NCBI GenBank assembly: GCA_902574355.1
Contig: CACGNN010000003.1
Span: forward strand, 96,565 to 160,564
From: an uncultured SAR86 cluster bacterium
GTDB taxonomy: Bacteria > Pseudomonadota > Gammaproteobacteria > Magnimaribacterales > Magnimaribacteraceae
DNA length: 64,000 nt
Direction of reading: 5' to 3'
The position numbers and the translations under genes are program-made. Below, in pieces: positions 1-7,689 of this stretch (the first letter of the stretch is position 1; every line of letters begins with the position of its first letter). The notes under the pieces were generated by a model. It was not told the origin of the DNA. It made no database searches and saw nothing but the letters and a program-made list of their open reading frames with translations.

Positions 1-295
1 AAATTGCTTTTTGAATCTCCACAAGTTTTTCGTCACCACTGATAACATAATCTAGAGCCTTTTCATCGGTGCCAGGAATTTCTTGAGCCATGCAAGCTAC
101 TTTTAAATCCGGAGGATAATTACATTGGCCTTGATCCGATTCAAATTCACCTAGAATCATCTTAAAGAGGCTTGTTTTTCCAGTTCCATTAGCACCAACT
201 AGTCCAACTTTATTATTTCTATGCACAGTAAAACTTACACCTTCAAATAAAAGATTTGAACCTCTTCTTAGAGATAGATTGTTAAATGAGAGCAT
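1..295 (-). CDS. ABC-F family ATPase, N-terminal part (YheS-like), cut by window edge
   Basis: The minus-strand frame starts with ATG at 295 and runs off the left edge, giving about 98 residues. The protein opens with LSFNNLSLRRGSNLLFEG and has a Walker A motif, GANGTGKTSL, near residue 35. It then shows the short second strand and the MAQEIPG segment seen in ABC-F proteins of the YheS/Uup type. These are soluble twin-ATPase proteins acting on the ribosome rather than transporters. Only the first nucleotide-binding domain start is present, so the exact subfamily is inferred from similarity to YheS (family knowledge). Confidence 0.85.
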   Translation of the reverse strand, partial: MLSFNNLSLRRGSNLLFEGVSFTVHRNNKVGLVGANGTGKTSLFKMILGEFESDQGQCNYPPDLKVACMAQEIPGTDEKALDYVISGDEKLVEIQKAI

Positions 296-445
296 AAATT
301 TGCCTGCGGATTGTAGCAAATATTATCTTCTAAATTTCTAAATAAGATACAACATCGACAGTTAAGCTAGTAAAAAGAATATGTTCATATAAGATTCTTA
401 GATTAAACTAAAGATACAAAGGTTCTAAATTTCTTAATCTAAAAA

Positions 446-637
446 ATGCAATATATCGAAGGCACAATTCATGACCTGCTAATTTTTATAATCATGATTA
501 TTTTAGGAGGATTGACCTGGTACATCGTAAATAAGCTTTTATCTAGTTTGATTACAAATCAAAGAATCACTGAGATTGTATCTATTATCTGTGGACTTTC
601 TGTTGGCGTATATATTATTAACGAGTTCTTACTCTAA
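446..637 (+). CDS. Small two-helix membrane protein, function unknown
   Basis: This 63-residue protein is mostly hydrophobic. One helix spans about residues 10-30 and a second about 43-62, joined by a short polar loop (NQRITE). No family was recognised. It stands alone between the divergent ABC-F gene and the MHS transporter on the same strand, 41 bases upstream of the latter. No strong Shine-Dalgarno is visible before the ATG. It could be a real small membrane protein or a chance hydrophobic frame in AT-rich DNA. Confidence 0.5.
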   Translation: MQYIEGTIHDLLIFIIMIILGGLTWYIVNKLLSSLITNQRITEIVSIICGLSVGVYIINEFLL

Positions 638-678
638 TCCTCTATATACAGGGTGAAATTTCAGTTTATTATTAGATT

Positions 679-1986
679 ATGAGTAATTCACAAAAAGAAT
701 CTAATATAAGAAAAGTAGCTTTGACGTCATTGTCTGGCACTAGTATCGAATGGTATGACTTCTTTTTATACGGCGCAGCAGCAGGTTTAGTATTTCCAAA
801 ACTCTTTTTTGGAGAAGTTGATCCAACTACTGCATTAGTTTTATCTTTTATGACTTTTGCTGCAGGATTTATAGCTAGGCCAATCGGAGGAATTGTCTTT
901 GGTCATTTTGGAGACTTAATAGGAAGAAAGAAGACTTTAGTGATTGCTTTAATGCTTATGGGTATTTCTTCGACTCTTATCGGGTTATTGCCTACCTATG
1001 ACACTATTGGAATAGTTGCTCCAATATTACTTACTGCCTTAAGATTTTGTCAGGGTATTGCGATAGGAGGGCAGTGGGGCGGCGCTATGTTACTAGTTAC
1101 TGAGAGTGCTCCTAGTAATAGGAGAGGCTTCTATGGTGCTTACGCTCAAGCTGGAGCTCCTGTTGGAGTAATTCTTGCAAACATAGCCTTTATTTCAGTA
1201 AGTATGCTTACATCAGAGGAAAACTTCTTATCATGGGGTTGGAGAATTCCATTTCTCATAAGTTTTGTTCTAGTAATTATCAGTATGTATATACAACTAA
1301 ATCTAGAGGACACAAAAGCTTTTCAAGATCTTGAGGCAATGAAATCATCTGATGATAGTAGTCCAAAAGTTGTAAAATCATCTCCAATTTTGGAGGCTTT
1401 AAGAAGATATCCTAAAAGGATTTCACTGGCAGCGGGGGCTTTTCTTTCAGTACAAGTAACTTTCTATATATTAGTGGCATTTATCCTAGCCTATGGTGTT
1501 CAGACCACTGACTTAACTAGAAATGATTTACTAATGGCTGTTTTGATAGGATCTGCATTAATGGTGCCGACGCAATTTATGTTTTCAGATTACTCTGATA
1601 AAAAAGGCAGAAAAGGAATCTTTATGACCGGAGCTGCCTTAACAGCTTTATGGTCCTTTGCTCTTTTCCCTCTAATAGACACGGGAAATTTTTACTTAGT
1701 TATACTAGGTGTGACTGGAGGATTGGCCTTTTTAGGTATGATGTATGGTCCACAAGCAGCCTTTTTTGCTGAATTATTTTCTACAGAAGTGCGATATTCC
1801 GGTGCTTCGCTTGGTTATCAAATTGGAGCAATTATTGGGGGTTCTTTTGCCCCTACAATAGCAACGCTTCTTTGGAAAAATTATGATATTTTTTGGGTGT
1901 CTGTCTATATAGCCTTTGCTTCTATATTGTCTTTAATATCTGTTTATTTTTTAACTGAAACCTATAAGTCAGACTTGAATGAATAG
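679..1986 (+). CDS. MFS transporter, metabolite:H+ symporter (MHS) family
   Basis: The 435-residue protein belongs to the major facilitator superfamily. The N-terminus has the SLSGTSIEWYDFFLYG signature of MHS members such as ShiA, KgtP and ProP. The loop 2-3 motif GHFGDLIGRKKTL lies near residue 75, and helix 4 carries CQGIAIGGQWGGA. Twelve hydrophobic segments are apparent. MHS proteins import organic acids, shikimate or betaines with protons; the substrate here cannot be read from sequence. Its stop is 3 bases from the stop of the convergent iron-transport ATPase gene, so there is no room for a terminator. Confidence 0.9.
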   Translation: MSNSQKESNIRKVALTSLSGTSIEWYDFFLYGAAAGLVFPKLFFGEVDPTTALVLSFMTFAAGFIARPIGGIVFGHFGDLIGRKKTLVIALMLMGISSTLIGLLPTYDTIGIVAPILLTALRFCQGIAIGGQWGGAMLLVTESAPSNRRGFYGAYAQAGAPVGVILANIAFISVSMLTSEENFLSWGWRIPFLISFVLVIISMYIQLNLEDTKAFQDLEAMKSSDDSSPKVVKSSPILEALRRYPKRISLAAGAFLSVQVTFYILVAFILAYGVQTTDLTRNDLLMAVLIGSALMVPTQFMFSDYSDKKGRKGIFMTGAALTALWSFALFPLIDTGNFYLVILGVTGGLAFLGMMYGPQAAFFAELFSTEVRYSGASLGYQIGAIIGGSFAPTIATLLWKNYDIFWVSVYIAFASILSLISVYFLTETYKSDLNE

Positions 1987-1989
1987 AGG

Positions 1990-2640
1990 CTAAATTAATT
2001 TACCATTTTCCATTCTTAACTGTTTATCAGTCATGACCTCAGCTTCATAAGGATCATGAGTGACTAGAAGAATACTAGAATTTTTTTCAGAACAAACCTC
2101 AGACACTTCTTTATATAGAGTTTTTCTAAGCTCCTCATCTAGGGCACTAAAAGGTTCGTCTAACAATAGTAAATCTGGATTCGGTGCGAGAGATCGAGCA
2201 AGTGCAACTCTTTGTTGTTCTCCTCCAGATATTTCATGAGGGTACTTATTCTTTAGAGAATCTATTTTTAAAAGTTCTAGAAGATCCGATACAATTTTGT
2301 TTTTATCTTTATTTCTATGAATCCCAAAACAAATATTTTCATAGACAGACAAATGAGGAAAAAGAGCTTTCTCTTGGACAACAAGTCCAACATTTCGTTT
2401 TTCAGGAGGAATGAATATTTTGTGATTAGTCATAACTTCTGCTTTCTTAATAATCTCTCCGCTATTTGGTTTTTCTAACCCAGCAATAAGCCTTAATAAA
2501 GTACTTTTTCCACATCCCGAAGGACCCAATATTGAAACTTTTTCTCCGATTGAAATATTTAAATTAAGATCTTTTATTGTTAAGTCAGACTCCCCGTAAG
2601 CATGATTCAGTTCTTTAATTTCTAAGATTAGGTTATCCAT
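1990..2640 (-). CDS. fbpC: Ferric iron ABC transporter, ATP-binding protein (FbpC-like)
   Basis: This 216-residue ATPase is the last gene of a three-gene iron-uptake operon, starting 4 bases after the permease gene. Visible motifs are Walker A GPSGCGKST near residue 40, signature SGGEQQRVALARSLA near 138, Walker B LLLLDEP, and the H-loop VTHD. It is shorter than typical FbpC (about 350) and lacks the C-terminal regulatory (TOBE) domain. The iron assignment rests on the neighbouring binding protein and the Fur box upstream of the operon. Confidence 0.88.
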   Translation of the reverse strand: MDNLILEIKELNHAYGESDLTIKDLNLNISIGEKVSILGPSGCGKSTLLRLIAGLEKPNSGEIIKKAEVMTNHKIFIPPEKRNVGLVVQEKALFPHLSVYENICFGIHRNKDKNKIVSDLLELLKIDSLKNKYPHEISGGEQQRVALARSLAPNPDLLLLDEPFSALDEELRKTLYKEVSEVCSEKNSSILLVTHDPYEAEVMTDKQLRMENGKLI

Positions 2641-2644
2641 TTAC

Positions 2645-4249
2645 TCAATTGGGTCTAGATGATCTTATCATTTTTGAGAGAAATATTATGGGAATCAATC
2701 CAATAATGACTATGGCAATAGCAGGTGCAGCTGCTTGTAACATTCTTTCTTCAGAGGCATAGGTATATGTTGAAACGGCTAACGTTTCAAAATTAAATGG
2801 CCTTAATATAAGAGTAGCGGGTAATTCTTTGACTACATCAGACATCACAAGTAAAACTGAGGTTAATAAAGCGGTTTTCATTAGCGGAGAATGTACATTG
2901 ATCAACATGCGCCAACCTGATATTCCAAGCAATCTAGATGACTCATCCATCGAATTACTAATTCTTTGGTAACCAGATTCTATAGAGGAGTTTGCAAGTG
3001 CATAAGTTTTTATGACGTATGCAATCATCAAACCGAAGATAGAGCCAGTCAATACAATATCTAAACTAGAGAATAAAAAAGTATCAAGATATACCATTAA
3101 CTGAACCATACCCACGGCAAGGATTAAGCCTGGTACAGCGTAACCTAATGACAATAGCGAACTTAATTTCTCAACCAATTTATTAGGTTTAAATCTGACT
3201 GAAAAGTTTATTAATAGAGCTAATCCGGCACAAATTATACCTGTACCTAAAGACAGACTCAGCGTATTCATTGCATTACTAATAAATCTATCATTGAAAA
3301 AGCCTAGGTTAACTTCGTAAGCCCAAAAACTAAGTTCAACTATCGGAATAATAAAGCCTATAAAAATTGGAATAAAACAAATCAAAAATGCTATTAATGC
3401 CTTAAAACCTTGCAGATTATCCTCAAGATTGGGCGAGAAATTAGAATTATTAGATGTGTAGATTGACCCGCCCCGAGTATTTTTTTCGATTAGGTAAAAT
3501 ACACCAACAATAATAAGCAATAAAGAAGCCAGTTGCATTGCAGTTTGTAGATCGTACAAGCCATACCAAGTTCTAAATATGCCTGTGGTAAAAGTCTCAA
3601 TTGCAAAGTGATCAACTGCACCGAAGTCAGATAAAGTTTCCATGATCACTAACATGACACCAGCTATAACAGCAGGTCTTATCATAGGTAACGCAAGCTT
3701 ATAAAACACTTGTACTTGATTGAGACCTAGCAATCGTGAGGCTTCTTTCATTGATTTTGATTGATTGATTAGGGCACTTCTAGAAACCAGGTAAACATAA
3801 GGGTAAAGAGTAAAGGCGAACACTATGATTGCTCCATACATACTCCTCACATTTGGAAAGAAAACGAAATCACTACTGAGATCAAATAAATATCTAATTA
3901 AATTATTTGCATCGCCATAAGGATCAAATAGTCCAGTAAAAGTATAGGCCAAAATGTATGGAGGTATAGACAACGGAAGAATTAAAGCCCATTCAAATAT
4001 ATCCTTACCTATAAAGTTGTAGTTTGTAACAGTCCAGGCAGTCACTGTTCCAATAATGAATACTAAGAATGCAACTCCAATAACTAAAATTAGTGATGAA
4101 TTTACATAGTCTAAAAGAACAAATTCATAAAGATGAGACCAATTATCAGAATAATTCCCAAGTAAACTTGATAAAACTATTACTAGAGGAGCAGTAAAGA
4201 TAATCAGGACTGCAAAAGGGAGAAGTCTCCAGGAAGATATAGTGTTCAA
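2645..4249 (-). CDS. fbpB: Ferric iron ABC transporter permease (FbpB-like, fused two-domain)
   Basis: The 534-residue inner-membrane protein has about twelve hydrophobic segments in two homologous halves, as in FbpB/SfuB. Each half carries an EAA-type loop that contacts the ATPase: EASRLLGLNQVQVFYKLALPMIRPA in the first (quoted in part: EASRLLG...ALPMIRPA) and ESSRLLGISGW...HSPLMKTALL in the second. It lies between the binding-protein gene (46 bases upstream) and the ATPase gene (4 bases downstream) on the same strand, so the three are almost certainly one transcript. The role is moving periplasmic Fe(III) into the cytoplasm. Confidence 0.9.
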   Translation of the reverse strand: MNTISSWRLLPFAVLIIFTAPLVIVLSSLLGNYSDNWSHLYEFVLLDYVNSSLILVIGVAFLVFIIGTVTAWTVTNYNFIGKDIFEWALILPLSIPPYILAYTFTGLFDPYGDANNLIRYLFDLSSDFVFFPNVRSMYGAIIVFAFTLYPYVYLVSRSALINQSKSMKEASRLLGLNQVQVFYKLALPMIRPAVIAGVMLVIMETLSDFGAVDHFAIETFTTGIFRTWYGLYDLQTAMQLASLLLIIVGVFYLIEKNTRGGSIYTSNNSNFSPNLEDNLQGFKALIAFLICFIPIFIGFIIPIVELSFWAYEVNLGFFNDRFISNAMNTLSLSLGTGIICAGLALLINFSVRFKPNKLVEKLSSLLSLGYAVPGLILAVGMVQLMVYLDTFLFSSLDIVLTGSIFGLMIAYVIKTYALANSSIESGYQRISNSMDESSRLLGISGWRMLINVHSPLMKTALLTSVLLVMSDVVKELPATLILRPFNFETLAVSTYTYASEERMLQAAAPAIAIVIIGLIPIIFLSKMIRSSRPN

Positions 4250-4295
4250 TTTTAAATTTAAAAACGTTTGTAATTAAGCTTAAACTAGAAAAGAG

Positions 4296-5315
4296 CTATT
4301 TCCAACCAGACCTATCCATAAGCTTTACTGCATCAGGATTAAGTTCACCAAAACTTCTCACAGAAGTTTGATCTTCTTTGAAGTCTGTTCCAAACCCTGC
4401 TATCTCACTGCTGGGTGCAACATCATTAAGAACTGAATATTCATATGATTTATCAATCATATATTTTTGTACTCTGTTTGAAATTAAAAATTCAATGAAA
4501 GAATTAGCATTATCTTTATTTGGTGCATTTTTTAATATACCAGCCCCACTTATATTGATATGAGCTCCTCTATTATCTTGATTTGGGAAAATCATTTTTA
4601 CTTTCTTTGCTGCTTCTAGTTGTTCTTGCCCAGCAGATCCAGAAAGCATTATCCCTATGTAATAGCTATTTGCTATGGCTAAGTCTGCCTCTCCATTTGC
4701 TACTGCTATTATTTGTGATCTGTCGTTGCCTTGGGGTTTTCTTGCAAAGTTACTGACTAATTTTTTGGCCCATATTTCAGTTGCTTCTTCTCCTATATTC
4801 TCTATCAATGATGCAACTAAAGATTGGTTATACATATTATTGGAACTTCTTATAACGATTCTTTTATTCCATTTTTGATCCGCTAAGTCTTCGTAATTAA
4901 AATTCTCTAGTAGTTCATCAGAGATATTCTCTGGATTGTAAAATATAACCCTGGCTCTTTTAGCTATAGCTGTCCACTCATTATTTGGACCTCTGAGATT
5001 TTCAGGAATCTCAGTGAGCACTTTTTCAGACTGAATGCTTTGAAATAAACCTTCTTTTTGAACTTTCCAAAGATTTCCTGCATCTACGGTGAAAAAGATG
5101 TCAGCAGGTGAGTTTTTACCTTCCGCCTTAAGTCGCTGCAATAGGGCACTGCCTTTTCCAGAGATGATATTAACTTTTATACCAGTCTCTTGTGTAAATT
5201 CTTCGTAAAGTGCATCATCTGAATCATAGTGTCGAGATGTATATACATTTACTTCGTCAGCGGTAACTAAATTAACAAAAAAGGCAAAAAGCAAAATCAG
5301 TTGAATTTTCTTCAT
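4296..5315 (-). CDS. fbpA: Ferric iron ABC transporter, periplasmic binding protein (FbpA/FutA-like)
   Basis: The 339-residue protein has a cleavable signal peptide (MKKIQLILLFAFFVNLVTA). The mature N-terminus DEVNVYTSRHYDSDDALY is typical of the FbpA/FutA/IdiA group. The Y-Y pair in ANSYYIGIM matches the C-terminal-lobe tyrosines that hold Fe(III) in this family, and the RHYDSD region supplies further candidate ligands. It is the first gene of the fbp operon. A palindromic Fur box ends 19 bases upstream of its ATG, so iron-repressed expression is expected. Confidence 0.92.
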   Translation of the reverse strand: MKKIQLILLFAFFVNLVTADEVNVYTSRHYDSDDALYEEFTQETGIKVNIISGKGSALLQRLKAEGKNSPADIFFTVDAGNLWKVQKEGLFQSIQSEKVLTEIPENLRGPNNEWTAIAKRARVIFYNPENISDELLENFNYEDLADQKWNKRIVIRSSNNMYNQSLVASLIENIGEEATEIWAKKLVSNFARKPQGNDRSQIIAVANGEADLAIANSYYIGIMLSGSAGQEQLEAAKKVKMIFPNQDNRGAHINISGAGILKNAPNKDNANSFIEFLISNRVQKYMIDKSYEYSVLNDVAPSSEIAGFGTDFKEDQTSVRSFGELNPDAVKLMDRSGWK

Positions 5316-5333
5316 GGTTAGGATTTTACTTTA

Positions 5334-5350
5334 TTGAGAATGATTCTCAA
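5334..5350 (-). promoter_or_regulatory. Fur box upstream of fbpA
   Basis: TTGAGAATGATTCTCAA is a perfect 7-base inverted repeat around a 3-base centre. It contains the TGAGAATGATTCTCA core expected of Fur sites. It sits in the 42-base gap between the P450 stop and the fbpA start, so the fbp promoter must overlap this gap or the end of the P450 gene. Confidence 0.85.
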
Positions 5351-5357
5351 ATAGAAT

Positions 5358-6686
5358 TTACTTTCTATGAACTATTACTGGTAGATCTGTAATGCCTCTA
5401 ATAAAACTTGAGTTGAGATACCTAGTTTCTCCTACAGTTTCAATATATGAAAACCTTTTTAGAATTTCTTCCCAAAGAATCTTAAGTTGAAGATCGGCAA
5501 GCCTATTGCCAAGACATCTATGGATTCCAAAACCAAAGGAGATATGCTGCCTTGCATCTTCTCTTTCAACATTAAGTGCATCAGGATTCTCAAATTTATT
5601 AGTATCTCTATTTGCCGATGTGTACCAGATTGCAACCTTATCCCATTTTTTAATTTTTTTTCCACCAATTTCAACATCTTCCATTGCCGTTCTACACATG
5701 TGTCCAACAGGACTCTGCCACCTAATAATCTCAGACACCATATTTCCTATTAAATCATTGTTAGCTTGTACTTTAGCTAGCTGTTCTGGAAATTGATTGA
5801 AAGCTTTAATGCCACCGCTCATCGAATTTCGAGTAGTGTCATTTCCTGCCACTATTAAGAGAATTACATTTCCTAAAAATTCATTAGGTGTCATATTTTT
5901 GGTATTTTCACCTCGAGCGAGCATTGAAATAAGATCATTTCCATCACTACCATTTGCCTTCCTTTCTTCCCATATTGAATTGAAGTATTCAAAACATTTC
6001 CAAAGTTCTTGAAAACCTTCCTCGGGAGTCTCAAAAAAATCTGGATCCGTTATTCTCTCAACTGTATCTGACCAATGAATCAGTTTTAATCTATCTTCTT
6101 GCGGGACATCAAATAACGTAGCCAACATTCGGCTGGTTAGCTCTATAGATACCTTATCAACCCAATTAAAAGTCTCTCCATCAGGAAGTGCATCAAGAAT
6201 ACTTTCGGTCCTTTCTCTTATTAACTGTTCAAAATTTCCTAAATGGCCCTGAGTAAACATCGGCGCAACCACCTGTCTTTGGTCGGTGTGAATGGGCTGA
6301 TCTTGCATAATGAACATAGGTAGATGAAATATTGCGTCTGGTGGCTCGGACATTGGCTGTCCACCGAGTCTAATTCCACCATTCATAATGTCAGATGAAA
6401 ATGTTTTATGATTCATATCAATAGCTTTTACATCTTCATATCCTGAGATAGACCAATAAGGACCTGCTTGACTATCCTCAGTAAAGTGAACAGGACTCTC
6501 TTCTCTTAATCTTTTAAATACGTCAATATCAAGATTCTTTCCAAACCAATCATTATTGGCAGGATTGATTTTATCGATATCAACAGAGTAGGGATCAATG
6601 TCGTCTGGCAATCCCCACTTAGCTTTTATGTCTGCATTCGAAATATTTTCAATATCAAGAATATTATTTTTTTGATCTGTACTCAT
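5358..6686 (-). CDS. Cytochrome P450, CYP153-like (candidate alkane/fatty-acid omega-hydroxylase)
   Basis: The 442-residue soluble P450 has the I-helix oxygen-activation motif AGNDTT (280-285), the K-helix ExxR (E319, R322), and the haem loop FGFGIHRCLG with the thiolate cysteine at 391. Stretches such as GPYWSISGYEDV, LPMFIMQDQP, VSIELTSRMLATLFD and NRLADLQLKILWEEILKR closely resemble the CYP153A alkane hydroxylases I remember. Those oxidise terminal carbons of alkanes and fatty chains using ferredoxin and ferredoxin reductase. No redox partner is encoded next to it. It lies just upstream of the iron importer on the same strand. Confidence 0.9.
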   Translation of the reverse strand: MSTDQKNNILDIENISNADIKAKWGLPDDIDPYSVDIDKINPANNDWFGKNLDIDVFKRLREESPVHFTEDSQAGPYWSISGYEDVKAIDMNHKTFSSDIMNGGIRLGGQPMSEPPDAIFHLPMFIMQDQPIHTDQRQVVAPMFTQGHLGNFEQLIRERTESILDALPDGETFNWVDKVSIELTSRMLATLFDVPQEDRLKLIHWSDTVERITDPDFFETPEEGFQELWKCFEYFNSIWEERKANGSDGNDLISMLARGENTKNMTPNEFLGNVILLIVAGNDTTRNSMSGGIKAFNQFPEQLAKVQANNDLIGNMVSEIIRWQSPVGHMCRTAMEDVEIGGKKIKKWDKVAIWYTSANRDTNKFENPDALNVEREDARQHISFGFGIHRCLGNRLADLQLKILWEEILKRFSYIETVGETRYLNSSFIRGITDLPVIVHRK

Positions 6687-6760
6687 TTCAAGTACATTAT
6701 CTCAAAAGATATTGATTATTGTTATAAAGTTTTTTTTTAATATGTTTTAAAATGTAGCTA

Positions 6761-7438
6761 ATGATAATAGGAATTTTATTTTTTCTAATTGTCTTTGTTA
6801 TTCCCAAATTTTGGCTTTCGTATTCAATGAAAAGTAATGACAAAGAACTCACAAATATGCCATTCAATGCAGAAGAATTCGGAAGGCTTATTTTGGAAGA
6901 AAATAATTTAAAAGACGTAAAGATCGAAGAATCTTCAATGGTAGATCATTATGATTTAAATGATAAGACTGTAAGAGTTCAAGAAGGTAGGTTGTCAAAA
7001 AAAAGTTTAACTTCTTTAACTATAGTTTGTCATGAAATAGGGCATGCAATACAACATAATGAAGAGTACGGTCCTTTAGTTCGCAGAACAAATATAGTAG
7101 AAAAGACTCAGTGGATTTCTAAACTCGGAGGAATAATACTCTACAGTGGCCTTCCACTCATATTAGCGACAGGTTCCTTCGGCCTGATCAAAATTTGTCT
7201 CATTTTTGTCATATGCTCGGTTCTACTTGGAGTTTTGATTCACTTAATAACCTTAGATGTAGAGATTGATGCAAGCTTCAGACGAGCTATGCCTATTATT
7301 AGAGAAAAGATACCTGAACAATATCATACCAATTGCAGCAATGTACTTAAAGCAGCTGCTTTTACTTATGTTATTGGTGCACTTACAAGTTTCTTGTCTC
7401 TAAGATATTTGTGGCTACTCGTTTCGAGAGTACGTTAG
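6761..7438 (+). CDS. Membrane-bound zinc metallopeptidase (YugP-like, Zn_peptidase_2)
   Basis: The 225-residue protein begins with one hydrophobic helix (about residues 1-20) and has an HExxH zinc motif in CHEIGHAIQH near residue 112. Two or three hydrophobic helices follow, with an LDVEIDAS segment after them that probably supplies the third zinc ligand. This layout fits the YugP family of integral-membrane metallopeptidases, whose substrate is unknown. The gene runs divergently from the P450 and converges on the next small gene, with only 4 bases between the stops. Confidence 0.85.
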   Translation: MIIGILFFLIVFVIPKFWLSYSMKSNDKELTNMPFNAEEFGRLILEENNLKDVKIEESSMVDHYDLNDKTVRVQEGRLSKKSLTSLTIVCHEIGHAIQHNEEYGPLVRRTNIVEKTQWISKLGGIILYSGLPLILATGSFGLIKICLIFVICSVLLGVLIHLITLDVEIDASFRRAMPIIREKIPEQYHTNCSNVLKAAAFTYVIGALTSFLSLRYLWLLVSRVR

Positions 7439-7442
7439 AAAT

Positions 7443-7685
7443 TTAATCTAACTTCTCTTCAAAGTCACAGACCATCTTAGCCTCAACAGATCCAACAACA
7501 GCCAAGTTTACTTTTGCACGACCTTCCATAGATCCAGAAACTAGACATTTTTCAAGACTTTCTTGAATAATCTCTCTAACGATCTGAGTTAACTCCTCAA
7601 CAGTTAAGTCGCTAACTGTTTTTTCCTCTGTTGATAAGATATTGAAGCTTACGAGTAAAATTGCACAAATTAATTTCTTTTTCAT
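7443..7685 (-). CDS. Small exported protein, function unknown
   Basis: This 80-residue protein has a short signal peptide (MKKKLICAILLVSFNILS) followed by an acidic, probably helical segment (SDLTVEELTQIVREIIQESL). It has two cysteines in the mature part that could form a disulfide. No family was recognised. It follows the photolyase-related gene on the same strand with a 4-base gap, so it is probably co-transcribed with it. It is likely periplasmic. Confidence 0.65.
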   Translation of the reverse strand: MKKKLICAILLVSFNILSTEEKTVSDLTVEELTQIVREIIQESLEKCLVSGSMEGRAKVNLAVVGSVEAKMVCDFEEKLD

Positions 7686-7689
7686 ATCT

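Noticed and set aside
6708-6726. Fur-box-like sequence between the P450 and zinc peptidase genes
   Set aside because: GATATTGATTATTGTTATA matches about 14 of 19 consensus positions, but mostly through A/T bases, so chance is likely in this AT-rich DNA. The symmetry seen at 5334-5350 is missing.
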